The position numbers and the translations under genes are program-made. Positions 52,635-62,510 of a DNA stretch of 64,000 bases are shown here, in pieces; the stretch's first letter is position 1; every line of letters begins with the position of its first letter. Source of the DNA: an uncultured Lachnospiraceae bacterium (GTDB lineage: Bacteria > Bacillota > Clostridia > Lachnospirales > Lachnospiraceae). The notes under the pieces were generated by a model. That model did not search any database. It saw only the letters and a list, made by a program, of their open reading frames with translations, and was not told the DNA's origin. Location: the NCBI GenBank assembly GCA_910585895.1, contig CAJUHY010000004.1, positions 1 to 64,000 on the forward strand, written 5' to 3'.

Positions 52635-53663
52635 GTGAAATTAATTATACAGATACCTTGCTATAATGAAGCGGAAACATTAGAGATTGCACTGAACGAC
52701 TTGCCAAGGAAGATAGCTGGGATAGACGAGATTGAATATCTGATTATCAATGACGGAAGTAAGGATAATACTGTAGAGGTAGCAAGAAAATGGGGCGTCC
52801 ACTATGTTGTGGATTTAAAGAGGAACAAGGGACTGGCGAAAGGTTTTATGGCAGGTCTCGATGCTTGTCTGCGCAACGGCGCGGACATTATTGTCAATAC
52901 GGATGCGGATAACCAGTATTGTGCCGATGACATTGAGAAACTCGTACGACCGATTATTGAGGGCAAAACAGACATTGTCATTGGAGAAAGACCGGTGGAT
53001 GATACGGAGCATTGGTCGCCCTTGAAGAAGCGGCTGCAGCATCTGGGCAGCTGGGTGGTCCGTAAAGCTTCCCGCAGCGATATTCCCGATGCGCCGAGCG
53101 GATTCCGTGCCTACAGCCGGGAAGCTGCCATGCGGCTCAATGTGGTGAATGAATATACCTATACCCTGGAAACGATTGTACAGGCAGGAAGAAGCAAAAT
53201 TGCCATGGAATCTGTGCCTATCCGCACAAATGCCGAACTTCGGCCGTCTCGTTTGTTTAACAGTATGTTTGGTTACGTGAAGAAATCCATGCTCACAATC
53301 CTGCGGGCATTTATGATGTATCGGCCATTGATGGTTTTTTCTATTATCGGAAGCATCTTTTTCCTGGTGGGATTTGCAATAGGAATCCGTTTCCTCGTGT
53401 TTTATTTTAACGGAAGCGGAGCCGGGCATATGCAGTCCCTGATTTTGGCAAGTACGCTGATGCTCCTGGGATTCCAGACTTTTATTGTGGGGCTGGAGGC
53501 AGATATTATCTCTGCTAACCGCAAAATATTGGAAGATGTGCAGTATCATGTGCGCAAATTGGATTTTGACAAGGATGCAGAGAACAAGAGAAAAGAAAAT
53601 GAAAGCGGCAATCAACCCAAAGTGCAGGCGGAAACAGGCAAGAAGAAAAAACATGGAAAATAA
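52635..53663 (+). CDS. GT2 glycosyltransferase, polyprenyl-phosphate sugar synthase-like, with two C-terminal helices
   Basis: This 342-aa protein has a GT-A domain (about 1-210) with IQIPCYNEAETLEIAL, IINDGSKDNT, KRNKGLAKGFMAGLD and NTDADNQYCADDI. The DPM-type element PDAPSGFRAYSREAA follows, then two membrane helices (about 233-290) and a charged tail rich in Lys and Glu. It is the third polyprenyl-phosphate sugar synthase candidate of the locus. It starts with GTG 52635 after CGGAGGAAA. The preceding A+T-rich gap (52531-52634) has TATACT and TATATT boxes but no good -35. Confidence 0.87.
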   Translation: MKLIIQIPCYNEAETLEIALNDLPRKIAGIDEIEYLIINDGSKDNTVEVARKWGVHYVVDLKRNKGLAKGFMAGLDACLRNGADIIVNTDADNQYCADDIEKLVRPIIEGKTDIVIGERPVDDTEHWSPLKKRLQHLGSWVVRKASRSDIPDAPSGFRAYSREAAMRLNVVNEYTYTLETIVQAGRSKIAMESVPIRTNAELRPSRLFNSMFGYVKKSMLTILRAFMMYRPLMVFSIIGSIFFLVGFAIGIRFLVFYFNGSGAGHMQSLILASTLMLLGFQTFIVGLEADIISANRKILEDVQYHVRKLDFDKDAENKRKENESGNQPKVQAETGKKKKHGK

Positions 53664-53693
53664 TGTGGGTTGCTGTGTGCAGAGGAAGACAAT

Positions 53694-54857
53694 ATGGTAA
53701 AAGTTTCAGTAATTATTCCAGTTTATAATATGGAGAAATATCTCGCACATTGTCTGGACAGCGTACTTGGTCAGACACTTGAGGAGATAGAGGCATTGTG
53801 TATCAATGATGGCTCAGCGGATACATCGCTTGATATTCTTAAACAGTACCAGCAGAGAGATAAACGTGTGACGATTATCGACCAGCAGAATCAAGGTGTG
53901 GCGAAAGCCAGGAATAATGGCATCCGTCAGGCCAGGGGCAAATATGTGATATTTATGGACCCGGATGATTGGTATCCGTCGGCAGATATTTTGGAGATGC
54001 TTTATGCGGGAGCGGAACAAAATCAGGTCGCTATCGCTGGCGGAAGTTTCATGGATTACCATGATGGAATTTATAATGAGGAATTTGAAGAACGGTATTA
54101 TGGTTACCATTTTGAGCGGGAGGGCGTGATAGAGTATAAGGACTATCAGTTCGATTTCGGCTATCAGCGTTTTATTTTCCTGCGCAAATTGCTGGCGGAC
54201 AACAATATTTTCTTTCCGGAATATGTAAGGTACCAGGATCCGCCGTTTATGGTGGAAGCCATGATTGCCGCAGGCAGATTCTATGGCATAGATAAACCTT
54301 CCTACTGTTACCGCTACGGTCATGAGAACGTGTCCTGGAACGAGAGGAAGGTTTGTGACGTATTAAAAGGAATTCAGGATATTCTCGATATTTCCAGAAA
54401 GCATGGACTTAAGAAACTACATCAGCTGTGCGTAGTGCGTCTGAATGAAGAATATCGGCAGCTGATGGGGGACAGTATTTTTTATGAGGATTATGCAGTC
54501 CCTGTATATGAATCCATGATGGAGACGCTGCTCCATATTGACCAGAGTATGCTGGAAGGAATGGATATCAATATTACGCAGATACTGAGCCCTATTATTG
54601 CCAGAATACGTGAAGATGCAGTCAGGCATGAGGAAGCTTACCAAAATTTACAGGAAGTGTGTGATTGGAAAGAGCAGGAGAAAATAGGGCTGAGGAGTGA
54701 GATTGCCAACCTGACGATTGCCATGCGTTATCTTGATACAGACAGGAAATATTTAGAGGACGATAACCGTGCAGTATATGATTCTTTTTCATATCGGTTT
54801 GGGCATAGCGTGACCAGTGCGCCGCGTTGGGTTTACCGGAAGCTGGGAGGAAGCTAA
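53694..54857 (+). CDS. GT2 glycosyltransferase with C-terminal coiled-coil region
   Basis: This 387-aa protein has an N-terminal GT-A domain (about 1-220) with VIIPVYNMEKYLAHCLDSVL, INDGSADTS, GVAKARNNGIRQARG and FMDPDDWYPSADIL. The C-terminal third is helical, with a Glu- and Leu-rich likely coiled coil (about 300-360, KEQEKIGLRSEIANL). The start at ATG 53694 follows AGAGGAAG; an in-frame TTG at 53670 has none. This form is common among cell-wall glycan polymer enzymes, with the donor unknown. Confidence 0.87.
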   Translation: MVKVSVIIPVYNMEKYLAHCLDSVLGQTLEEIEALCINDGSADTSLDILKQYQQRDKRVTIIDQQNQGVAKARNNGIRQARGKYVIFMDPDDWYPSADILEMLYAGAEQNQVAIAGGSFMDYHDGIYNEEFEERYYGYHFEREGVIEYKDYQFDFGYQRFIFLRKLLADNNIFFPEYVRYQDPPFMVEAMIAAGRFYGIDKPSYCYRYGHENVSWNERKVCDVLKGIQDILDISRKHGLKKLHQLCVVRLNEEYRQLMGDSIFYEDYAVPVYESMMETLLHIDQSMLEGMDINITQILSPIIARIREDAVRHEEAYQNLQEVCDWKEQEKIGLRSEIANLTIAMRYLDTDRKYLEDDNRAVYDSFSYRFGHSVTSAPRWVYRKLGGS

Positions 54858-54860
54858 GGT

Positions 54861-55859
54861 ATGAGAAAGCTGTTGAGCATTGTGGTTCCGACCTATAATG
54901 TAGAGAAATATCTGCGCAGGTGTCTGGATTCCTTTTGCATAGAAGAGATTCAGGACAAGCTGGAAGTATTGGTCGTAAATGACGGCTCTACGGACGGTTC
55001 TGCAGATATTGCTGAGGAATATGTAAGAAGTTATCCGCAGGTTTTTCGGCTGATTAATAAAAAAAACGGTGGTCACGGCTCCACGATTAACTGTGGGATT
55101 CGGGAAGCAGCGGGCAGGTATTTTAAGGTAGTGGACAGTGATGACTGGGTGGATGAGCAAGCTTTCAGCAAGCTGTTCGCGTATTTAGAGGACTGTAATT
55201 CTGATGTTGTCTATACGAATTTCTACCATGTAGATGATGCAACCGGCAAAAAGACCATTGAATTTTTAAATCCTTTTCCCGGAGTGGAATATGGGAGAGA
55301 GTATCATTTTTCTGAGATTAAGAGTAATCTTTTCCTGAAAATGCACGGATATACGATAAAAACAGAACTTCTACGACATATTCCCGCAATAGATGAAAAC
55401 TGTTTTTATGTGGATATGGAATATGTGCTTTTTCCAGTTCCGTGGGTTGAGACGATAACATTTCTGGATTTGTTTGTGTACCAATACAGGGTGGGGCTGC
55501 CGGGGCAGAGCATGAATATCCAAAGAATGAAAAAAAATGCTGATAATTACGACCGGGTTCTGGTACGTTTGCTGCAATTTTATGAACAATGGCGTCCCAG
55601 ACTGCAGCCGGCAAAGTTACACCATATGGAGCATGTGTTGGGACGTATGGCAGCCAGCAGGATTAAAATTTATCTGAGCCAGCCTTACAGCAGGGAGAAC
55701 CGGAAAGGAATCGAAGCATTTGAGGAATCCATAAGGAAGAATTATCCAATGGTCTATGCTGCTGTGGAAAATAGGGCTGTTTTGCTGCTGCGGCGCAGCC
55801 GTTATAGGTTGTACATGGCAGCAAGGGCTGTGTATTACTGGAAAGAAAGGCTAAGTTAG
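54861..55859 (+). CDS. GT2-family glycosyltransferase
   Basis: This 332-aa protein has a GT-A domain with IVVPTYNVEKYLRRCLDSF, VNDGSTDGSADIAEEY, NGGHGSTINCGIREAAG and VVDSDDWVDEQAF (about 90-102). NGGHGSTIN is a feature I associate with a subgroup in Firmicute capsule loci. The C-terminal 100 residues are basic and could be membrane-peripheral. It begins 3 bp after the previous GT stop and ends 1 bp before the ABC permease ATG, so it is tightly coupled to the second exporter. Confidence 0.87.
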   Translation: MRKLLSIVVPTYNVEKYLRRCLDSFCIEEIQDKLEVLVVNDGSTDGSADIAEEYVRSYPQVFRLINKKNGGHGSTINCGIREAAGRYFKVVDSDDWVDEQAFSKLFAYLEDCNSDVVYTNFYHVDDATGKKTIEFLNPFPGVEYGREYHFSEIKSNLFLKMHGYTIKTELLRHIPAIDENCFYVDMEYVLFPVPWVETITFLDLFVYQYRVGLPGQSMNIQRMKKNADNYDRVLVRLLQFYEQWRPRLQPAKLHHMEHVLGRMAASRIKIYLSQPYSRENRKGIEAFEESIRKNYPMVYAAVENRAVLLLRRSRYRLYMAARAVYYWKERLS

Positions 55860-55860
55860 T

Positions 55861-56661
55861 ATGAACAGAGATAAGACTAAGGTCAGAATAGAAACCTTCA
55901 TTAAATATTCGGAATTGATGAAACAATTAGTGGTCAGGGATTTAAAGCTCAAATACCGCAGGAGCCTTCTGGGGTATCTTTGGAGCATTTTGAATCCGCT
56001 TTTGATTATGCTTGTGATGGTAGCGGTCTTCTCCAATCTCTTCGACCGCAGCGGTTCTATCAAGAACTATGCCGTGTATCTGATTGCGGGGCGAACTGTA
56101 TTTGAATTTATTACGACTTCTACCAATGATGCTATGCGTTCGATTATCGGCAATGCTTCATTGCTCAAGAAAGTGTATGTGCCCAAATATGTATTCACGC
56201 TGTCTAAGGTGACGAGCGGGCTTGTGAATATGGTATTCTCCATGGGCGCCCTGCTGATTGTAATGGTGTTTACCCGTTCACCGTTTACCTGGTATTTTCT
56301 TTTGTTCCCGGTGGTGCTTGTACAGCTTTACCTTTTCTGCTGCGGGTTAGGGTTCTTTCTTGCGCAGGCCAATGTTTTTTTCCGGGATATTCAGTATATC
56401 TATAAAGCCTTTACCACTGCATGGATGTATATTACGCCACTGTTTTATTCGATAGAGCAAATGGACGGCTGGGTACGGTTTGTCATAGAGTACCTAAATC
56501 CCGCCTATTACTATGTGAATCAGTTCCGGTGTTTTGTATATGAAGGTTGTTTGCCTGATGTCCGAATATTTGTAGGCGGCTGCATTATATCTGTGCTTTC
56601 CTTTGTAATCGGGTTGCTGTTCTTTAAAAAATCGCAGGATAAATTTATTTTATATATATAG
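55861..56661 (+). CDS. ABC-2 type polysaccharide exporter permease (second system)
   Basis: This 266-aa protein has six membrane helices and the Wzm/TagG-type start LVVRDLKLKYRRSLLGYLWS. It is paralogous to the permease at 43518 but clearly distinct in sequence. With the following ATPase it forms a complete exporter for a second glycan, or a second form of the same glycan. It starts 1 bp after the preceding glycosyltransferase stop. Confidence 0.93.
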   Translation: MNRDKTKVRIETFIKYSELMKQLVVRDLKLKYRRSLLGYLWSILNPLLIMLVMVAVFSNLFDRSGSIKNYAVYLIAGRTVFEFITTSTNDAMRSIIGNASLLKKVYVPKYVFTLSKVTSGLVNMVFSMGALLIVMVFTRSPFTWYFLLFPVVLVQLYLFCCGLGFFLAQANVFFRDIQYIYKAFTTAWMYITPLFYSIEQMDGWVRFVIEYLNPAYYYVNQFRCFVYEGCLPDVRIFVGGCIISVLSFVIGLLFFKKSQDKFILYI

Positions 56662-56671
56662 GGTGATAAAT

Positions 56672-57427
56672 ATGGAAGAAAGAATTATGATTGATGTTGA
56701 CCATGTGACGATACGTTTTAACAAGGCAACGCAGAAGATAGACAACCTGAAAGATTATGCGATTAAGTTTATCCGCCGGGAATTGATGTTCCAGGAATTT
56801 CTGGCGCTGCAGGATATTTCTTTTCAGGTGCATAAAGGGGAAGGCTGGGGATTGATTGGCACCAATGGCTCTGGCAAAAGCACAATGCTCAAGGCAATTG
56901 CCGGGATTATGAAACCATATAAAGGCTCAATTACCACTAATGGGATGATTGCTCCCCTGATTGAGCTGGGGGCCGGCTTTGACTCTAACCTGACGGCGCG
57001 TGAAAATATTTATCTAAACGGCGCTGTCCTTGGGTATTCCAGGCAGTTCATGGAAGAGCATTTCGAGGAGATTGTCGAATTTGCGGGTATCCGTAACTTT
57101 CTGGATTCGCCGATTAAGAATTATTCTTCCGGTATGAAAGCACGGCTGGGATTTTCTGTGGCAACAGTTGTAAACCCCGATATTCTGATTGTGGATGAAG
57201 TTCTGTCGGTAGGGGATGCGAAATTTAAGAAAAAATGCAACCAGAGAATGGAGGAACTGCTGGCCAATGATACTACGCTGCTCTATGTTTCACATAATAT
57301 CAAATCGGTGTTGAAACTCTGTACCCATGCGCTGTGGATTGATAAAGGACATGCTGTGATGAAGGGCAGAGTGGAAGAAGTATGTGAAAAGTATATGGAA
57401 GCACAGGGACTGACTATGGAAGATTAA
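56672..57427 (+). CDS. ABC polysaccharide exporter ATPase, short form (second system)
   Basis: This 251-aa nucleotide-binding protein has Walker A GTNGSGKS (63-70), signature NYSSGMKARLGFSVAT, Walker B ILIVDEVLSVGD and switch YVSHN. Unlike the ATPase at 44503 it ends right after the ATPase domain and has no Wzt_C extension, so export would not depend on terminal-cap recognition, as in TagH-like or O12-type systems. The ATG at 56672 is preferred over GTG 56663, which adds three residues and overlaps the weak ribosome-binding site. Confidence 0.93.
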   Translation: MEERIMIDVDHVTIRFNKATQKIDNLKDYAIKFIRRELMFQEFLALQDISFQVHKGEGWGLIGTNGSGKSTMLKAIAGIMKPYKGSITTNGMIAPLIELGAGFDSNLTARENIYLNGAVLGYSRQFMEEHFEEIVEFAGIRNFLDSPIKNYSSGMKARLGFSVATVVNPDILIVDEVLSVGDAKFKKKCNQRMEELLANDTTLLYVSHNIKSVLKLCTHALWIDKGHAVMKGRVEEVCEKYMEAQGLTMED

Positions 57428-57439
57428 AGGAGAAGGTAG

Positions 57440-59296
57440 ATGAAATTACAACAGTTAATTCTGCGCGATGTTACCCGGGAGAATATTCTGCTGCCCTTAT
57501 ATATCACGGAAGAAAATATCCGAAGGAAGAGGATGGTTACCGAGGAACTGTATGTGCGCATGGAAGAGGCGTCGTTTCTCTCATTTAAAGTGGATGGAAT
57601 CTATTTCCGAATGGGCGGCAAGGCAGGTCTTGACACGTTTCAGAACAGTTTTTCCTGTGGAAAATGGAAGAAATATACGATTATAGAGAATGTGTTTATC
57701 ACCCTGGAACTCAAAGGAGATTTTAAACTTCAGCTGATGCACGCCAGACTGCAGGACGGAGAAGTTGTGGAGACACTGCTGTCTGAGCGGGAAATCCATG
57801 CGGAAGAACAGACAGAGGTCACGGAAGAGTTTGGGACCTTGCAGGAGGAAGGGATTTTTTATGTGGTTTTAGAAGCCCTGCAAGCAGGAGCCATGTTATA
57901 TTCCGGGTTTTACGGCACGGAGGATTTGCAGCCGACGCAGGAAGTGAAGCTGGCAATTGATATCTGTACATTTAAGCGTGAACAATACGTTGCCAGGAAC
58001 ATGGAAATTTTAAAACAAGACATCCTGGAGAATGAGGATTCCCCATGCTATGGCAAAGTCTGGGTGCATATTTCTGACAATGCTTCCTCCCTGGATGGAA
58101 TTGTCGATTCTCAGGAACATATCACCGTCGATAAGAATGCCAATCTTGGAGGGGTAGGCGGATTTACCCGGGGGATTATAGAGACTCAGAAGCGGGCAGG
58201 GGATGGATATACCCATGTCCTGCTGATGGACGATGATGCAACCATCAGTTCTGCAGCGGTAGAGGCAAATTATCTTCTGCTCGCATATTTAAAACCGGAA
58301 TATTTTGGATATACTGTAGGTGGAAAGCTGCTTGTACTGGGACATCCGTTTGTACAGTTTGAGGTGGGCGCAAAGTGGAATGAGGGCAAGATTGCGGCAT
58401 TAAAAAATAACCGCGATATCCGCCTGGTTGAAGAAGTGCTGGACAGTGAGCGCGAGGATGAGGTCGTAGAATATCAGGGCTGGTGGTATTGCTGTATTCC
58501 ATTGCAGGAGATTGAGACAGATAATTTGCCGCTGCCGATTTTTATCCACAGAGATGATGTGGAATATGGGCTGAGGGTAGGTAAGGAACGCTTTATTTTC
58601 ATGAACCGCATCTGTATCTGGCATGAGGCATTTGCGGGGAAGATGCCGGGACCGCTGGATTACTATGATATCCGCAACCATGCGATTACCAATGCCATTC
58701 ATTGTCCGCAATATACCAAGGAAGATTTCAAGAAATTTGTCAGCAAATGGGTGTGGGGCAATATCGGCAAATACCGTTACAAATATGTTGACTATAACGT
58801 TAAGGCAGTGGAAGATTTCTGTAAAGGAATTGACTGGCTTCTTGACACAGATGCTTTTGCATTGCACCAGGAGTTGTTTGCCATGAATTATAAGGCAAAG
58901 CCTGTCTCAGAGTGGGTTGGCTTTGAGGGGATTACGGAGGAACAACTCGAACGCAGGGAGAAAGGTTTTAAAAATCCAGGAGCCCTTGGGCGCAAGTTTC
59001 ATATGGCAACGGCAAACGGATTTTTCTTTCCTGTTAAGAGCCGCAGGATTGTTATCTCCGAACCTTATGGCAGTGTTCACATTTTATACCGCAGACCGAG
59101 GACAATTGTTGTAGACAATTATGGAAACGGCGTATATTTGGAACGAGATAAGAAGCAGTTTTGGGAATGTAAGCGAAAGCTGGAAAAGGCGCTCAAATTA
59201 ATTGATGAAAAATATGACGCTGCGGCAAAAAGTTACCGCGAGCGCTACAGGGAACTGGTGAGCCGGGAATTCTGGGAAAAATATCTGGGGCTATAG
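57440..59296 (+). CDS. GlfT2-like galactofuranosyltransferase
   Basis: This 618-aa protein has the architecture of mycobacterial GlfT2. An N-terminal beta-sandwich (about 1-160) precedes a GT-A domain with DICTFKREQY, ISDNASS, NANLGGVGGFTRG and a triple-Asp metal site D264-D266 in LLMDDDATI. WHE with H395 follows as the likely catalytic region, and then a C-terminal helical domain. GlfT2 polymerises galactofuranose from UDP-Galf, and UDP-galactopyranose mutase is encoded 4.4 kb downstream, which supports that donor. AAAGGAGAAGG precedes the ATG. Confidence 0.9.
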   Translation: MKLQQLILRDVTRENILLPLYITEENIRRKRMVTEELYVRMEEASFLSFKVDGIYFRMGGKAGLDTFQNSFSCGKWKKYTIIENVFITLELKGDFKLQLMHARLQDGEVVETLLSEREIHAEEQTEVTEEFGTLQEEGIFYVVLEALQAGAMLYSGFYGTEDLQPTQEVKLAIDICTFKREQYVARNMEILKQDILENEDSPCYGKVWVHISDNASSLDGIVDSQEHITVDKNANLGGVGGFTRGIIETQKRAGDGYTHVLLMDDDATISSAAVEANYLLLAYLKPEYFGYTVGGKLLVLGHPFVQFEVGAKWNEGKIAALKNNRDIRLVEEVLDSEREDEVVEYQGWWYCCIPLQEIETDNLPLPIFIHRDDVEYGLRVGKERFIFMNRICIWHEAFAGKMPGPLDYYDIRNHAITNAIHCPQYTKEDFKKFVSKWVWGNIGKYRYKYVDYNVKAVEDFCKGIDWLLDTDAFALHQELFAMNYKAKPVSEWVGFEGITEEQLERREKGFKNPGALGRKFHMATANGFFFPVKSRRIVISEPYGSVHILYRRPRTIVVDNYGNGVYLERDKKQFWECKRKLEKALKLIDEKYDAAAKSYRERYRELVSREFWEKYLGL

Positions 59297-59308
59297 TAGG
59301 AGAAATAT

Positions 59309-62300
59309 ATGGAAAATAAACATGGGCAGACGTGGGAAGGTAAAATTGAAGAGTTAGAGGGAAAGCATTTTGATATCGGGATTGCGGGCGTCTGGTACGG
59401 TACCAATTATGGGAGCGTGCTCACGTACTATGCGCTTTACCGGACCTTGACGAAATTAGGATACTCTGTACTGATGATTGATAAGCTGCGCAAAGTGGAG
59501 AATGATTGGGAGTTAAATGAGAAAATCCATTCCCGGGTGTTTGCTGCCAAGCATTATCAACAGATTGCCCCTGCCCTCAGAGCAGATGAGATGAAGCTGC
59601 TGAACCGTTACTGCGATACGTTCCTTATGGGCTGCGACCAGGTGTGGAATTATGGGATTGCCAGGAATTTCGGTCTGAATAATTATTTTGATTATGTGGC
59701 AGAGGATAAAAGAAAGCTCTCTTATGCTTCTTCTTTTGGACATGATGTATCTTTCACCCCAGTGGAAATGATGCCTATAGTCACAAAGCTGTTTCACCGG
59801 TTTGATGCGATTTCTGTCCGGGAGGCGGATGCAGTGCGCGTCCTGAAAGATGAATTTGGCATAGAGGGCACACAGGTAGTGGACCCGGTATTTTTGCTGG
59901 ATAAGGGAGAATATCAGGAAATTCTTAAGGACAGCAAGGCAAAAGAGACAGAGAAGTTCCTGCTCTCTTATATATTGGACCCAACGCCGGAGATTCGGGA
60001 AGCGCTGCTTTATGTGGCGGAGAAAAAGAATTTAAAGCTTGTAAATATGATTGACGGCAGAGGGGACAGGAAGAAAAATATAGAGATATTGAATCTACCT
60101 AATATTGTGGAAAATCTTGATGCCCCTACCTGGCTTTGGTATATGGAACACGCAGAGTTCGTGATTACGGATTCCTGCCATGGCGCCAGCTTTTCTCTGA
60201 TATTTGAACGCCCATTTATTGCGATTGCCAATAAGCGGCGTGGCGTGTCCCGGTTTGAATCACTGGTGGACATGCTGGCAGTCAGGGACCGTTATATCCA
60301 TGACGTAGGGCGGATACAGAGAGAAGAGAAGCTTTTATCCGATGTGGATTATGTGAGGATAAATAATATATTTGCCATGGAGCGTGAGCGTTCCCTCAAT
60401 TGGTTGAAATCTGCACTCAGTAAGGAAAAGAAGCAGCCAATTACTGTCAAAGACTGTGTCAGCAAGAAGGAATGCTGTGGCTGCGGCGCATGTTTCCAGG
60501 CCTGTCCTTCCGATGCTATCCGCATGGATTATGATGAGGAAGGAATACTTTATCCGCTGGTGGACGAAGAGAGATGTATCCGCTGCGGAAAGTGTGTGCG
60601 TGTTTGTCCAGCGCTTCATCCTTATGATAACAACAAAAAAGAGCCAGAATGTTATGCTGCATTTGCTGATGATGAGGTTCGTGCGGTCAGTTCCTCAGGC
60701 GGCATATTTTCCATGGTGGCAGAGCAGGTGCTTAAGGAGGGCGGGGCAGTCTGCGGAGCCATGTTTGATGAGCAATTCCGTTTATCGCAGAAAGTCATAT
60801 ATTCCAGAGAAGAGTTGCCAAAGCTGCGCAGTTCCAAATATATTCAGAGCAATACAGGGCACACATTCCAGGAGATAAAAAAGGTTTTGGATGATGGAAA
60901 ACCCGCTTTATATGTGGGAACGCCCTGTCTGATAGCGGGACTCAGAGGATATCTGGGTAAGGAATATGAACAGCTTTTTACGATTGATTTGCTGTGCCAC
61001 GGCGGTCCGTCCCCGGTGTCTTTCCAGAAATATTTACAGGAAGTGCACGGAAAAAAAGAAATAGCTTATGTGGGATTTCGGGATAAAGAGCATTTTGAAT
61101 GGCAGATTAATGGCACGGGCATGACGGTGAAATATAAAGACGGCGGCAGTTACCGCCGGGCCAAAAGTGAGGATTTGTACTATCGGGCGTTTACGCCGTC
61201 TCTGATGGTACGTCCGCAATGTCAGGTGTGCAATTACGCCAAATTGCCAAGGCTTGGTGATTTTACACTGGGAGATTTCTGGGGCGTGGAGAAATACAAT
61301 CCTGAGTTGACGGATGGCAAGGGCACTTCCATCGTTTCAGTCAATAGTGAAAAAGGGGCGATAATGCTTGGCAAAATCAAGCCAAAGCTGAAGCTTCTGG
61401 AGAAAATAGATATCAACCACATTCTTACTCATGGGCAGCCCTATGCCAGGCCTTATAAGAATAACCCCAGAAGGTACCGTTTTCTGCGGATGGCGCGGGA
61501 CTGTTCTTTTAGGAAAAGTCTTGAATGCTGTGAACAGAACAGATTTGATTTTGCGCTGCTGGGGATGAACGGCGATTCCTATGGAGAGATTTTAGGGTAT
61601 TATGCCCTCTACCAGGAGATTGCGGGCAGAAATTGCTCTCTGCTTATGGTAAAGCGGCCGCGGGAAATGGATGAGGAAATCACACCGTTGAAATACCGCC
61701 TGACAAGTTTTGCAAACCGTTATTACCCAACCGTGAGCACCCACGAGCGCGTAGGGCGGCTTTCCATGCTGCAGGAGACCTGCGGGGGGTATATCTCAGA
61801 CGATGTAGCTGCTTATGAGAAATATCTGGGTGAAAGAAAATATTTCGTAGATTTCGCGAAAGCCCTGGGCGGACTTGACAAGGAATTCCTGCTGGGGAAA
61901 CAGGAGTATGAAAAGCTTACGGCCTATGCAGACTGCGGTCTGCCGGAGAAATATATCGCCTATGACTGCAGGAGTATCCAGAACGGAATGGAGACGAAAA
62001 TCCGGCAGTATGCCAGTGAACATTCCCTGCCCATTGTGCAGCTTAACGAGGATAGGATGGCTGAAAACTGGCTGTATCTTATCCAACATGCACAGTGGGT
62101 TGTCAGCAACCAGCGGGATGTGATAAATTTTGCAGTTATTTTTGAGAAGAAGCTGTTAATCCCACAGCCGGGATTGCGGGAGGCGGTCAAACGCCATATA
62201 TTGGAACTTGGTTTGGAGGGCAGCCTACTTAAAGAAGCGGAGGATATGCATAAAAAACTCTCAGGCTTAGAACACTTCAGATATGGAAATGTCCATAATA

Positions 62301-62485
62301 TCATAGATGAGAGATGCGCCTGTGCACGAAGGGAGCTGAGCAAATCTTTAAAAAGTGTGAACCGGAATATCCGGCACAGGGACAATCCGCTGCCCGGCAG
62401 GGTGAAAAGAGGCGGTATCCAGGTCATAAAGAGAGCGCTGCCGCCGTCTGTAAAGAATGGGATAAAAAAGCTGCTTGGAAGATAG
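59309..62485 (+). CDS. Fusion: pyruvyltransferase / 4Fe-4S F420-hydrogenase-beta-like / degenerate pyruvyltransferase
   Basis: This 1058-aa protein has three parts. Residues about 15-370 form a polysaccharide pyruvyltransferase domain (GVWYGTNYGSVLTYYALY; active-site loop D288-S-C-H291-G in ITDSCHGAS). About 385-710 form a ferredoxin-like pair of 4Fe-4S motifs (C389, C392, C395, C399 and C423, C426, C429, C433) followed by an FrhB-type domain (SSGGIFS, GTPCLIAGL, DLLCHGG, FTLGDFWG). About 735-1000 resemble a second pyruvyltransferase, but where DSxHG is expected there is VVSNQRDV (933-938). The C-terminus is basic. Ketal-pyruvate or a related redox-linked modification of the glycan is likely, with chemistry unknown. 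It follows the GlfT2-like gene by 12 bp. Confidence 0.85.
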   Translation: MENKHGQTWEGKIEELEGKHFDIGIAGVWYGTNYGSVLTYYALYRTLTKLGYSVLMIDKLRKVENDWELNEKIHSRVFAAKHYQQIAPALRADEMKLLNRYCDTFLMGCDQVWNYGIARNFGLNNYFDYVAEDKRKLSYASSFGHDVSFTPVEMMPIVTKLFHRFDAISVREADAVRVLKDEFGIEGTQVVDPVFLLDKGEYQEILKDSKAKETEKFLLSYILDPTPEIREALLYVAEKKNLKLVNMIDGRGDRKKNIEILNLPNIVENLDAPTWLWYMEHAEFVITDSCHGASFSLIFERPFIAIANKRRGVSRFESLVDMLAVRDRYIHDVGRIQREEKLLSDVDYVRINNIFAMERERSLNWLKSALSKEKKQPITVKDCVSKKECCGCGACFQACPSDAIRMDYDEEGILYPLVDEERCIRCGKCVRVCPALHPYDNNKKEPECYAAFADDEVRAVSSSGGIFSMVAEQVLKEGGAVCGAMFDEQFRLSQKVIYSREELPKLRSSKYIQSNTGHTFQEIKKVLDDGKPALYVGTPCLIAGLRGYLGKEYEQLFTIDLLCHGGPSPVSFQKYLQEVHGKKEIAYVGFRDKEHFEWQINGTGMTVKYKDGGSYRRAKSEDLYYRAFTPSLMVRPQCQVCNYAKLPRLGDFTLGDFWGVEKYNPELTDGKGTSIVSVNSEKGAIMLGKIKPKLKLLEKIDINHILTHGQPYARPYKNNPRRYRFLRMARDCSFRKSLECCEQNRFDFALLGMNGDSYGEILGYYALYQEIAGRNCSLLMVKRPREMDEEITPLKYRLTSFANRYYPTVSTHERVGRLSMLQETCGGYISDDVAAYEKYLGERKYFVDFAKALGGLDKEFLLGKQEYEKLTAYADCGLPEKYIAYDCRSIQNGMETKIRQYASEHSLPIVQLNEDRMAENWLYLIQHAQWVVSNQRDVINFAVIFEKKLLIPQPGLREAVKRHILELGLEGSLLKEAEDMHKKLSGLEHFRYGNVHNIIDERCACARRELSKSLKSVNRNIRHRDNPLPGRVKRGGIQVIKRALPPSVKNGIKKLLGR

Positions 62486-62510
62486 AATATAAGGCACATG
62501 AGGAGGTAAG

